The notes: generated by a model from the letters alone, not told the origin. A stretch of 64,000 bases of DNA from a virus (IMGVR_UViG_3300037840_000188:1-64000); one strand, 5' to 3'; positions 50,615 to 57,241 are shown, numbered from the stretch's first letter. Numbers and translations: made by a program.

Positions 50615-50653
50615 ATTATAGGGCCGTACTGGCTGAAAAGGCTTTACGGTAAA
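50615..50653 (-). promoter_or_regulatory. promoter with perfect TTTACCGTAAA palindrome before the tailspike gene
   Basis: In the minus direction, the palindrome (50653-50643) is followed 22 bases later by a consensus TATAAT (50620-50615), then the ATG at 50607. A dedicated promoter for the tailspike, sharing the operator found at 13326, 28144 and 28455. Confidence 0.6.
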
Positions 50654-50670
50654 TAGAAATGAAAAGCCCA

Positions 50671-51999
50671 TCAGGCTGCTGTGGTAGCCTTGCGTTCCAT
50701 GCGGTCCGGGCGCTGGGACTCCTCAAATTGCCACTGTGAGAAGGTCGGCTGGAAGTACCTGGCCTTGACTGCGAGGATCTGATTTCTCGATACGCAGGCC
50801 TTGGTGAAATTATCCAGGCCCTCTAATGTTTCCTGAAGTTCTTTGCCCCCGGATTTCAGTAATAGAACCGACAGCGCGTACTGCACGATCAGCGGAATAT
50901 CTTCCGGGCCTACTTGAATTGGATCTCCGAGCGCTGGCAACGGCGCTGCTGCAACCACATCCACTGCGACCGAGTACGCTTGATCTGGTATTCCCGCGAA
51001 TGCCAGAATGTCGTACATCTGGGCCGCCATCTGCGGCGGTCCGGGCTGATTGCGCCAATATGGGAAACCAGCGTCGATGTTCGCGAGAGTATCGAGTGGC
51101 AGCGGTATGCCGTTTAGCTGCAATCTAATGACGGATTTAGCTGTTCGCGCCATGTCTACAGCTTGCTGATAACGCTGAGCGCAGTACTGATACCTCAGAA
51201 CGTCATCGGTCTGACCGCCGGAAAATATAGACGCCAGCGCGCCATAGAGTACTCCATGAACCCACTCATCTGGAATATTCAACGTTGCATTCGGATTCGT
51301 GATATCGATTTCCAGTGAATCTACGGTGATAGCCTCAAGTGCGCTGGCGTTGACTGGCGCAGGCACGAGCTGCGCAGATAGTGGCGCATTCTCCGATTGG
51401 GAAAAGGCCACTGGCGATCCCGGTTGAAGAGTCCAGAGTTGATTATTGTGGTCAGTCGCCCACGCATCCTCGCGCCAGAGATTGGACCATGCACCTGAAG
51501 TCCCATCCTGAAGCGACAGCCGGTGAAGATAAACTGTGGTGTTGGGTAGCTGAATCAGCCCGTCGGGTGGCGTGACCGCGAAGTCCGTATTAGGATGAAT
51601 CGTAAACGGAAATTTGACGTCAATGACGAACGAATTCCGCACCCGCTGGATCGCGGTCAGGATATCGTTGACGGTGAGCTGGCCGGACATGCCGGTACCC
51701 GCAACACCGCTCGGGTTCTCCAGGAGCATGTATTGCATTTGCTGGCACAACTGATTAAGCGTCCAACTACGGGAACGCAGCGTGGGAAGAAGCGTCGAGA
51801 GATCGTACCACGGCGTCTGTGGGCCGATGGTGATTACGCCGCGCTGCCGCCACGCCGACGTGAGAGCACCAAACACCCTCAGGGCTTCGTAGATGGCGTA
51901 TTGGACCTCTGCGGTGACGTAAAATGCCCCGCTCGGGTCATCGAGGATGGTTTGAATCTGGGTGATGAGCGCGGATAATGTGACCTGAGTGTAAGCCAT
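50671..51999 (-). CDS. virion protein, head/neck type, 442 aa
   Basis: Helical N-terminus (LSALITQIQTILDDPSGAFYVTAEVQYAIYEALRVFG), then mixed alpha/beta with WYDLSTLLPTLRSRSWTLNQLCQQMQYMLLE and a C-terminal YFQPTFSQWQFEESQRPDRMERK. This resembles adaptor or neck proteins that join portal and tail. No exact family match. Confidence 0.65.
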   Translation of the reverse strand: MAYTQVTLSALITQIQTILDDPSGAFYVTAEVQYAIYEALRVFGALTSAWRQRGVITIGPQTPWYDLSTLLPTLRSRSWTLNQLCQQMQYMLLENPSGVAGTGMSGQLTVNDILTAIQRVRNSFVIDVKFPFTIHPNTDFAVTPPDGLIQLPNTTVYLHRLSLQDGTSGAWSNLWREDAWATDHNNQLWTLQPGSPVAFSQSENAPLSAQLVPAPVNASALEAITVDSLEIDITNPNATLNIPDEWVHGVLYGALASIFSGGQTDDVLRYQYCAQRYQQAVDMARTAKSVIRLQLNGIPLPLDTLANIDAGFPYWRNQPGPPQMAAQMYDILAFAGIPDQAYSVAVDVVAAAPLPALGDPIQVGPEDIPLIVQYALSVLLLKSGGKELQETLEGLDNFTKACVSRNQILAVKARYFQPTFSQWQFEESQRPDRMERKATTAA

Positions 52000-52074
52000 C
52001 TCATTTGATGATACTCAGGGCTGACGCCTCAAGCGCAATCAATAGTTTTCGACGCTGCCCTGCGGAGGCTGTAT

Positions 52075-52383
52075 TCATCTCGCTTTGATTTCATGACGAT
52101 GCTTCATGTCCTCATCGCTAACGAATTTCAGAGAGCCGAGAGATTCCCTTCGCGCATCATTGAGATGTCGGTCGTGAAGTTGATTGTAACGATGCATCCA
52201 GTTACGTGCGATCCCCTCGCTGGACTCTGCCTTGCGTAACGCAGCGCGTATTTCCATATTTTTTGCGAGGATCTCCTTTTGAAGCTCTAAGGCGTGGTGG
52301 CGGTAGCCTTCTACCTTATCCAAAAGCTGCCTTTTACGCACGTCGGCGTAGCGCTTTTCAAGCCAAGTATAGAGGCGATACAT
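52075..52383 (-). CDS. coiled-coil protein, 102 aa
   Basis: Mostly one or two long amphipathic helices (KVEGYRHHALELQKEILAKNMEIRAAL) with a basic end. A small phage helper in the structural block. Not recognised. Confidence 0.6.
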   Translation of the reverse strand: MYRLYTWLEKRYADVRKRQLLDKVEGYRHHALELQKEILAKNMEIRAALRKAESSEGIARNWMHRYNQLHDRHLNDARRESLGSLKFVSDEDMKHRHEIKAR

Positions 52384-52388
52384 CGCGC

Positions 52389-52592
52389 TTACTTCCCGGC
52401 CTTGTCCGTGTTCTTGCCGCTCGCCGGGCCTTCGATGAAGCCGCCGTCTTTGGAGGCGTTCTTGCCGATGGTGGATGAATTTGGGTAGATTTTCGTGGGC
52501 GCTTGCAGTGCATCGCCGCTCGGACCGCTACCACCGTTATACCCGGCGGGTCCGACTATTCCCGACTTTGACTCTGTTTTTTCTTCGGCCAT
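52389..52592 (-). CDS. hypothetical protein, 67 aa
   Basis: The start at 52592 (MAEEKTESKSG) has better context than the longer upstream ATG. Low-complexity, glycine/serine/proline-rich (GPAGYNGGSGPSGDALQAPTK). Unstructured by composition. Role unknown. Confidence 0.5.
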   Translation of the reverse strand: MAEEKTESKSGIVGPAGYNGGSGPSGDALQAPTKIYPNSSTIGKNASKDGGFIEGPASGKNTDKAGK

Positions 52593-52657
52593 GTTAGAGG
52601 TGCTCCTGACGGCTATCGTAACACGAATGGAGGCCCCGGCTGGCATCGAAGCAGCCT

Positions 52658-53368
52658 TTATGCGGCAGTATTGATAGTGGCGGGCGATGAAGGATTCGAA
52701 CCCTCTGCCTCGGAGATAGAAGCTCCGCGCTCTGGTCCAGATGAGCTAATCGCCCGTAAATCAAGCAACCCGTGATCAAATTCCCAATGGCAATTACGGC
52801 AGAGCTGAACTACATTCTTCCTCGCGTTGGCGGTTGCAACAGTAGCGTCATCGGGAAATTTAGAGAGCGGGATTATGTGCGCCAATTCAACGTGACGAGA
52901 ATATCCACAGGCAGCACATGGCTTACTCAATATGTCGACATGTAGATGTCGCGCCATTTCACGGATCTGGCTATCCTTCCACGAAGGATGTTTCACTGTA
53001 TCTCTCGTACGGAACTCTCCAAGGGTCATGGACTGTCGTTCCACGAATTTAAAATGTCCAGCGCAGCGAATGCAGGCGCTTGAATAATAATCCATCCTGC
53101 GTCCGCATGCGCAAATCTTTTTATTCTCTTTCCGCCATTTACGGACACGCTCAACATTGCGCGCTTTTGCATTTTCCCTCCTTTCCGTTTTTATTGCCTC
53201 CTGACAACCATGGCAATGCAATGTGCGCGTGCTCAATACGATCCCGCATCGCCCACAATGACCTTCTGGCTTTCTCTTGGGGAATGCTTTGTCGTTATAG
53301 ATTGCGGCACATGAGCGACCGCAAAATTTTGGGTTCAGGGTTTTCTTCGAGCAATTCAAACAGTCCAT
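52658..53368 (-). CDS. HNH homing-type endonuclease, C-terminus overlaps tRNA-Arg
   Basis: 236 aa. Zinc sites CLNCSKKTLNPKFCGRSC and CGRCGIVLSTRTLHCHGC precede an HNH core VELAHIIPLSKFPDDATVATANA...NVVQLCRNCHWEFDHGLL. Endonucleases of this build are free-standing homing enzymes common among phage tRNA clusters. The last 33 codons run through the downstream tRNA-Arg(UCU) gene, so the same bases encode protein and tRNA. Confidence 0.8.
   Translation of the reverse strand: MDCLNCSKKTLNPKFCGRSCAAIYNDKAFPKRKPEGHCGRCGIVLSTRTLHCHGCQEAIKTERRENAKARNVERVRKWRKENKKICACGRRMDYYSSACIRCAGHFKFVERQSMTLGEFRTRDTVKHPSWKDSQIREMARHLHVDILSKPCAACGYSRHVELAHIIPLSKFPDDATVATANARKNVVQLCRNCHWEFDHGLLDLRAISSSGPERGASISEAEGSNPSSPATINTAA
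52678..52756 (-). tRNA. tRNA-Arg(UCU)
   Basis: Cloverleaf with acceptor CGGGCGA/TCGCCCG, anticodon loop CTTCTAT (TCT), T-loop TTCGAAT and encoded CCA. Wholly contained in the 3' part of the HNH gene. Confidence 0.92.
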
Positions 53369-53385
53369 TATTTATTTATAATTTT

Positions 53386-53463
53386 TGGTGATCGCGCGCA
53401 GATTCGAACTGCGGGCCTGTCGCTTAGGAGGCGACCGCTCTGTCCTGCTGAGCTACGCGATCA
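53386..53463 (-). tRNA. tRNA-Arg(CCU)
   Basis: Acceptor TGATCGC/GCGATCA, anticodon loop CTCCTAA (CCT), canonical T-loop, encoded CCA. Its 5' half overlaps the end of the 53424-53702 gene. Confidence 0.92.
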
Positions 53464-53702
53464 AGCTTTTCGAGCCACACATCCTCACACTGCTGCGAAC
53501 AGAATACAGGCTCTGACGGCAGTGCGCATTGAGCACAGAATCCAACGAGTCGCGGGATCTGAATCCAACGACCCGTCGGCGTCGCCACTACAGAACCATA
53601 CGGGACATCAAGCCGCTTCGCTATGGCGCGGACCTGCCTCTCGGTCGCGCCAGACGTTACGACTTGTCTTCCATCATTATTGTGATGGCGGCGGAATTTC
53701 AT
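53424..53702 (-). CDS. small zinc-type protein ending inside tRNA-Arg
   Basis: 92 aa. ERQVRAIAKRLDVPYGSVVATPTGRWIQIPR looks like a helix plus beta-hairpin DNA-binding region, then CAQCALPSEPVFCSQQC forms a zinc site. The last 13 codons and the stop lie in the tRNA-Arg(CCU) gene. ATGA overlap with the next HNH gene. Confidence 0.6.
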   Translation of the reverse strand: MKFRRHHNNDGRQVVTSGATERQVRAIAKRLDVPYGSVVATPTGRWIQIPRLVGFCAQCALPSEPVFCSQQCEDVWLEKLDRVAQQDRAVAS

Positions 53703-54253
53703 TGCACCACCTCTCCCTGCGGAGTATCGTTCTTATACCACAGGTACCGCTGCCAATCAGGGCGGTCGAGGGCTGCTTCCCTCAACATGAAACGCGAACT
53801 GAATACCGTATACGGCAGTGGCTTGCGCAGCAGCTTCATTCCGGCCTCTTCTGGCGTGCGGTCCGCCTTGCGGTGGTTGCAGGGCTGGCAGCAGGCCACG
53901 AGGTTTTCGTACGACGATGCGCCTCCCCTGCTTCGCGGAATCACGTGATCGAGGGTCAATTCGAACGCGCCCTTGATCTTTCCGCAGTACAGACATTGAT
54001 GCCGGTCGCGCGTGAGGATTCCACGGCGACTTATCATCCGCGTACGGCGCGGCACCCGGCGATACCTCGTCAGGCGGATTACCGATGGCACGAGATGCGA
54101 ACGGTGGCCGCTATGGACCTTGATCTCGGATACCTCTTCCATTTCGGCTGCACCCTTTGCAAGGAGTACGAACGCACGACGAGCGTTGATGATGGCGGTC
54201 GGCTCGAATGCGGCGTTAAGTTCAAGCACTGGAATTTTACGGAGGTCGGTCAT
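53699..54253 (-). CDS. HNH endonuclease (phage type)
   Basis: 184 aa with start at 54253 (MTDLRKIPVLELNAAFEPTAIINARRAF). The HNH core CLYCGKIKGAFELTLDHVIPRSRGGASSYENLVACCQPCNHRK has two CxxC pairs and DHV...N...H catalytic residues. This family sits near phage tRNA clusters and terminases. Probably a homing or nicking nuclease. Confidence 0.88.
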   Translation of the reverse strand: MTDLRKIPVLELNAAFEPTAIINARRAFVLLAKGAAEMEEVSEIKVHSGHRSHLVPSVIRLTRYRRVPRRTRMISRRGILTRDRHQCLYCGKIKGAFELTLDHVIPRSRGGASSYENLVACCQPCNHRKADRTPEEAGMKLLRKPLPYTVFSSRFMLREAALDRPDWQRYLWYKNDTPQGEVVQ

Positions 54254-54275
54254 TGTTGTTCTCTTCAAGTTTAAA

Positions 54276-54353
54276 TGGTATGCCCGGAGAGACTCGAACT
54301 CTCGCACTATTGGTTAAAAGCCAATTGCTCTGAAGCCGCTGAGCTACGGGCAC
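54276..54353 (-). tRNA. tRNA-Lys(UUU)
   Basis: Acceptor GTGCCCG/CGGGCAT with a terminal G-U pair, anticodon loop CTTTTAA, T-loop TTCGAGT, encoded CCA. Confidence 0.9.
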
Positions 54354-54359
54354 GTGAAA

Positions 54360-54434
54360 TGGGAGCCCCTGAGAATTTTGAAATCTCGACCCTCTCTGTG
54401 TAAAAGAGACGCTCTGCCTCTGAGCTAAGGGGCT
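54360..54434 (-). tRNA. tRNA-Val(UAC)
   Basis: Acceptor AGCCCCT/AGGGGCT, anticodon loop TTTACAC, T-loop TTCAAAA (last base unusual), discriminator C then CCA. Confidence 0.85.
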
Positions 54435-54440
54435 GTAAAG

Positions 54441-54517
54441 TGGTGGCGCTTGTTGGTATCGAACCAACCACCCTCGGATTATGAGTCCGCTGCTCTAACC
54501 GTCTGAGCTAAAGCGCC
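54441..54517 (-). tRNA. tRNA with CAU anticodon (elongator Met or Ile2)
   Basis: Acceptor GGCGCTT/AAGCGCC, anticodon loop CTCATAA, CCA encoded. The body resembles elongator Met; a lysidine-modified Ile(AUA) reader cannot be excluded. Confidence 0.88.
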
Positions 54518-54521
54518 GATC

Positions 54522-54608
54522 TGGCTCCGTGCCGTGGACTCGAACCACGAGATGAGAATTAACTCGGCGCATTAACAGTGCGCTGCCATGCCATTAGGCG
54601 AGCACGGA
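54522..54608 (-). tRNA. tRNA-Asn(GUU) with a long variable arm
   Basis: Acceptor TCCGTGC/GCACGGA, anticodon loop CTGTTAA, T-loop TTCGAGT, discriminator G, CCA. Between anticodon stem and T stem lie 17 bases that can form a GAG/CTC mini-helix, as in class II tRNAs, not the usual five bases of tRNA-Asn. Confidence 0.88.
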
Positions 54609-54617
54609 ATAAAGCTT

Positions 54618-54696
54618 TGGTGAACGCGGTCGGCATCGAACCGACGACCTTCTCCTTAAGAGGGAGATGCTGCTACCGCACTGAGCTACGCGTTCA
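54618..54696 (-). tRNA. tRNA-Lys(CUU)
   Basis: Acceptor TGAACGC/GCGTTCA, anticodon loop CTCTTAA, T-loop TTCGATG, CCA encoded. Confidence 0.88.
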
Positions 54697-54704
54697 CAAA
54701 AACT

Positions 54705-54780
54705 TGGTAGAGATGACGGGATTTGAATCCGTGTTCTCGCCGTGAAAGGGCGATGTGCTGGACCGCTGCACTACATCTCC
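54705..54780 (-). tRNA. tRNA-Glu(UUC)
   Basis: Acceptor GGAGATG/CATCTCT, anticodon loop CTTTCAC, T-loop TTCAAAT, CCA encoded. Confidence 0.9.
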
Positions 54781-54915
54781 GTGTTAAACTGAAACCTAAA
54801 TCAGACGACGCTCTTCACCGCGTAACCTGGACGCGCCGCCTCACTGAAAGATCCGAAACGCTCATCGGAGTACGCGGCGATGGTGAAGTGCTTTCGGATC
54901 TGCTTCCCAAAAAAA
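54781..54915. other. inter-tRNA spacer with inverted repeat
   Basis: No gene or cloverleaf found. GATCCGAAA (54850-54858) and TTTCGGATC (54892-54900) form a perfect 9-bp inverted repeat enclosing 33 bases; a second pair, CTTCACC/GGTGAAG on the minus strand, overlaps it. It may fold in the precursor transcript or mark a decayed gene. Confidence 0.4.
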
Positions 54916-54992
54916 TGGCGACGCTGGTGAGGCTCGAACTCACGCATCTTCTGATTGAGGGTCAGACGGCTTACCTGTTTGCCCACAGCGTC
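54916..54992 (-). tRNA. tRNA with CUC anticodon (Glu), C33 in place of U33
   Basis: Acceptor GACGCTG/CAGCGTC, anticodon loop CCCTCAA, T-loop TTCGAGC, discriminator G, CCA. The universal U33 is C. The D-arm (GGCAAACAGGTAAGCC) is tRNA-Gln-like, so charging identity is uncertain. Confidence 0.7.
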
Positions 54993-55065
54993 AAAAAAAT
55001 AGGCTGCCGGATGACCCACGGCATTTCCCGGTCACGCCTGTCACGCACGACCTTCGGCCTCGATA

Positions 55066-55140
55066 TGGCGGGGATGACGGGTGCTGGCCCCGCTTCGTTT
55101 CCGTAGACAGCGGAATGCATATCTGATCTGCCACATCCCC
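55066..55140 (-). tRNA. divergent tRNA-Asp(GUC) without canonical elbow
   Basis: 75 bases. Perfect acceptor GGGGATG/CATCCCC, anticodon stem TTCCG/CGGAA with loop CTGTCTA, 5-bp T stem with one G-U, three-bp D stem, discriminator G and CCA. The T-loop is GCCAGCA, not TTCRANY, and the D-loop lacks GG, so the normal D-loop/T-loop contact cannot form. Likely missed by standard scans. Confidence 0.6.
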
Positions 55141-55145
55141 AAATC

Positions 55146-55224
55146 TGGTGATCCTGCCGTGACTTGAACACGGGACCTCTCGGTTCGCAACCGAACGCGC
55201 TAATCCATCTGCGCCACAGGATCA
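55146..55224 (-). tRNA. tRNA-Arg(GCG)
   Basis: Acceptor TGATCCT/AGGATCA, anticodon loop TTGCGAA, T-loop TTCAAGT, CCA. A GCG anticodon is uncommon, since bacteria normally read CGC with ICG (gene ACG). Confidence 0.88.
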
Positions 55225-55227
55225 AAA

Positions 55228-55306
55228 TGGGAGTCCCGAGAGGATTTGAACCTCCAACTGACCCGCGTTCGAAGCGCGGCGCTCTGGTCCGTTGAGCTAC
55301 GGGGCC
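55228..55306 (-). tRNA. tRNA-Arg(UCG)
   Basis: Anticodon loop CTTCGAA, T-loop TTCAAAT, CCA encoded. The acceptor GGCCCCG/CGGGACT has a C-A mismatch at the third pair and a terminal G-U. Confidence 0.82.
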
Positions 55307-55314
55307 GAAAAATT

Positions 55315-55391
55315 TGGCGAGCACGGATGGATTTGAACCACCGAATGTCAGGGCCAGAGCCTGATGCCTTAAGCCGCTTGGCGACGTGCCC
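55315..55391 (-). tRNA. tRNA-Gln(CUG)
   Basis: Acceptor GGGCACG/CGTGCTC, anticodon loop CTCTGGC, T-loop TTCAAAT, discriminator G (Gln-like), CCA. Confidence 0.88.
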
Positions 55392-55397
55392 GTGAAC

Positions 55398-55473
55398 TGG
55401 CGGGGAGTGGGGGATTCGAACCCATCCATACTGAGATCCAAAGGCTCAGGTCCTGCCATTAAACGAACTCCCC
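55398..55473 (-). tRNA. tRNA-Gln(UUG)
   Basis: Acceptor GGGGAGT/ACTCCCC, anticodon loop CTTTGGA closed by a C-T mismatch, T-loop TTCGAAT, discriminator G, CCA. Confidence 0.86.
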
Positions 55474-55481
55474 TAGATAAG

Positions 55482-55557
55482 GGTGGCCGATGGGATTTGA
55501 ACCCATGAGTAGATGCTCCACAGGCATCTGCCTTAGACCAGACTTGGCGACGGCCAC
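55482..55557 (-). tRNA. tRNA-His(GUG), CCA not encoded
   Basis: Acceptor GTGGCCG/CGGCCAC, anticodon loop CTGTGGA, T-loop TTCAAAT. The 3' end reads C then CTT, so CCA must be added. No G at position -1 is encoded. Confidence 0.86.
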
Positions 55558-55560
55558 ATT

Positions 55561-55636
55561 TGGTGCTGAAGGAGCGAATCGAACGCTCGTTGCTGGGGTT
55601 TCAAGCCAGTGCCGTGACCATGTAGGCTACTTCAGC
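55561..55636 (-). tRNA. tRNA-Phe(GAA)
   Basis: Acceptor GCTGAAG/CTTCAGC, anticodon loop TTGAAAC closed by a C-C mismatch (31-39), T-loop TTCGATT, CCA. Confidence 0.86.
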
Positions 55637-55640
55637 GAAA

Positions 55641-55716
55641 TGGTGGAATCGGAGCGAATCGAACGCTCGGCCTCCGGAGTGCAAAACCGGCGCTCTCCCA
55701 TCTGAGCTACGACCCC
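55641..55716 (-). tRNA. tRNA-Ala(UGC)
   Basis: Anticodon loop TTTGCAC, T-loop TTCGATT, CCA. The acceptor GGGGTCG/CGATTCC contains the G3-U70 pair that marks tRNA-Ala. Confidence 0.92.
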
Positions 55717-55724
55717 GTGAAAAT

Positions 55725-55802
55725 TGGTGGCGGTGATTGGATTTGAACCAATGGCCTGAAGCTTATGAGGCTTCCGCGCTGACCAGACTGCGCTACACCG
55801 CT
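55725..55802 (-). tRNA. tRNA with CAU anticodon and A1-C72 mismatch (initiator-like?)
   Basis: Anticodon loop CTCATAA, T-loop TTCAAAT, CCA. The first acceptor pair is A-C, unpaired as in initiator tRNA, but the anticodon stem lacks the three G-C pairs of true initiators. Second CAU tRNA in the array. Confidence 0.8.
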
Positions 55803-55812
55803 CTGAAGCTTT

Positions 55813-55857
55813 TGGTGCAGATAGAAAGGATTGAACTTTCGACCTCACCCTTATCAG
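55813..55857 (-). tRNA. 3' half of tRNA-Ile(GAU), split by a transposon
   Basis: Holds the 3' side of the anticodon arm, T-arm and CCA. The last eight bases (CTTATCAG on the plus strand) are the target duplication. Joined to 60287-60330 it gives a normal tRNA-Ile with loop CTGATAA and acceptor GCAGATA/TATCTGC. Confidence 0.88.
55850..55857. repeat. 8-bp target-site duplication, left copy
   Basis: CTTATCAG at 55850-55857 is repeated exactly at 60287-60294 on the other side of the element, the duplication length expected for IS1595-family elements. Confidence 0.85.
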
Positions 55858-55884
55858 GGTAATTATATAGTTGGCTAAGTGATT

Positions 55885-56139
55885 TCAGGTTCGCCGGGAA
55901 TTCAAGCCAGCGCAATATCCGCAGTTCTGCCAGCCATCGGTTCCAAAAGTTCGATCCAGCCATTCTTTCGCGGCATTCCTGTCTTGTGAATAATATTTTG
56001 GATGCTGTGTGGTGGTAGCACTTACGGACTCGCAACTGGCGTGATGAACTTTACGGGACTCTGGACGTTCATTTAGAACAAAGCCGCGCTGTTCGACTTT
56101 GATGAGGTTGAGTTCCTGATTTGTGGCGATCCGATCCAT
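55885..56139 (-). CDS. passenger protein with Cys cluster, 84 aa
   Basis: The start at 56139 (MDRIATNQELNLIKVEQRG) is preferred over a longer ATG. RKVHHASCESV...AKEWLDRTFGTDGWQNCGYC looks like a conserved small domain with a CESV and a final CGYC site, which I associate with mobile bacterial elements. Function unknown. Confidence 0.55.
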   Translation of the reverse strand: MDRIATNQELNLIKVEQRGFVLNERPESRKVHHASCESVSATTTQHPKYYSQDRNAAKEWLDRTFGTDGWQNCGYCAGLNSRRT

Positions 56140-56178
56140 CGGGAAATTATACTCCCGATTTTGAATCCCCAAAAGGCT

Positions 56179-56367
56179 TCAGGATGCCTTCTTCGCCCGC
56201 CGTCTCGCCCGCGACCGCTTCAGCCGCGCTTCTTCCTTAACAACGGCTTCCTTCGGGATCGTCAGCGAGTGACGGAACATGCGGTCGAAGTTCTGGAACT
56301 GGTCAGGGCCCTCACAGCGCAGTGCAATGTCCGTGATGGTTTCGGCCTGCGTCGGTTCGTGCTTCAT
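56179..56367 (-). CDS. small basic passenger protein, 62 aa
   Basis: ENFDRMFRHSLTIPKEAVVKEEARLKRSRARRRAKK-type ending (exact: FDRMFRHSLTIPKEAVVKEE). The same build is found in the 62755-63000 protein of the second element (phenylalanine-rich centre, LxxVPKxA, basic tail). Such proteins are frequent partners of IS1595 transposases. Confidence 0.6.
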   Translation of the reverse strand: MKHEPTQAETITDIALRCEGPDQFQNFDRMFRHSLTIPKEAVVKEEARLKRSRARRRAKKAS

Positions 56368-56400
56368 GTACGCCTCATGCCGCTTCCATAATAACCCGTT

Positions 56401-56670
56401 TCAAAGTTCCGGTAGTTTGGTCTTTTCGATGGACAGAAAGTAAACGTGGTCTGCGTCGAAAGTGTAGTAGAGCGCAGCATCAACCGTGTGGCCGCAAATG
56501 AACCATACCTGAGAGCCTTCCAATGGGCAACCCGCCTCCGGGTCTCGTGACAGGATTGTCTCAGCGCCTTCCATGAACTCGTCTGCCCTGCGAACGATTG
56601 GCTCGATGTAGTCCATCTCAAGCTCAAACCGGTGGTCACGGATGATGGTCCTGATTTTATCCGTGGGCAC
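56401..56670 (-). CDS. RelE/ParE-like toxin partner of Panacea antitoxin
   Basis: 89 aa. GSQVWFICGHTVDAALYYTFDADHVYFLSIEKTKLPEL has the RelE/ParE outline of two strands with basic and aromatic residues and a VYFLSI ending. It overlaps the DUF4065 gene by 14 bases, the arrangement of PanA-type toxin-antitoxin pairs. Catalytic residues are not certain. Confidence 0.6.
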   Translation of the reverse strand: MPTDKIRTIIRDHRFELEMDYIEPIVRRADEFMEGAETILSRDPEAGCPLEGSQVWFICGHTVDAALYYTFDADHVYFLSIEKTKLPEL

Positions 56671-57241
56671 GGAGATGTGTTTCTGCGAGCGACTGGAGTC
56701 GTAGTCCGCGCATTCGTTCGTGATCGGTCGGTGGCCTGCGGCTCACCAACGCCGTGCTGTATGGAATCGTTTCTTTCAGGTGTGCGGCCTTCCACCCCAG
56801 AAAGACATGCGACTGGTCGCTGATCTCGACGGCGCTCAACTTCCAGAATTTCTCTACAGTCTGGCGGATCAGATTAACGTCGGCACCTGAGAACTTTGAT
56901 AGATCGGGAGAGCGGAGCGCAATCGGTTTTTTTTGCGTGCGCCCGTAGTACGGCACTTCCTGCCAGGCAAAATCGCCTCTCTTTATCATGGCTTCCGTGA
57001 TCACCTTCAGGCGGCGCGGAGCTGGCCCCTGCGGAAGCTTGAAGTACTCCTGCCCGGTGATCGGCTCTCCATGCGTCAGAAACGCAGAGAAGTCGGCGTG
57101 AAACAAAAGCTTGTTGAGTTTTATTGCTCCGAACTTCGGATCGGCCTGGCACCACTCCGCGATCAGCAGAATCAACTCCTGGAGCTTCTCGTCGTTCGGG
57201 CGGTGTCGGTGTCGTGGTGTCGGTGTCGTGGTGGGCGGCAT
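56657..57241 (-). CDS. Panacea/DUF4065 (SocA-like) antitoxin
   Basis: 194 aa. KFGAIKLNKLLFHADFSAFLTHGEPITGQEYFKLPQGPAPRRL is the typical Panacea domain (KLxKLLYxAD, G-P-------GP-). The family supplies antitoxins to many unrelated toxins. The downstream RelE-like gene is its likely partner. Divergent from the XRE/HNH genes across 94 bases. Confidence 0.82.
   Translation of the reverse strand: MPPTTTPTPRHRHRPNDEKLQELILLIAEWCQADPKFGAIKLNKLLFHADFSAFLTHGEPITGQEYFKLPQGPAPRRLKVITEAMIKRGDFAWQEVPYYGRTQKKPIALRSPDLSKFSGADVNLIRQTVEKFWKLSAVEISDQSHVFLGWKAAHLKETIPYSTALVSRRPPTDHERMRGLRLQSLAETHLRAHG

Noticed and set aside
39661-52000. Terminase, portal or major capsid gene in the virion block
   Set aside because: None of the large proteins shows terminase Walker/nuclease motifs or a capsid-like size and pattern. 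They are probably outside the window.
54781-54915. Possible extra tRNA between tRNA-Glu(UUC) and the CUC tRNA
   Set aside because: A 7-bp acceptor-like pair (CTTCACC/GGTGAAG) exists but no anticodon arm, T-arm or CCA fits. Kept only as an inverted-repeat spacer.
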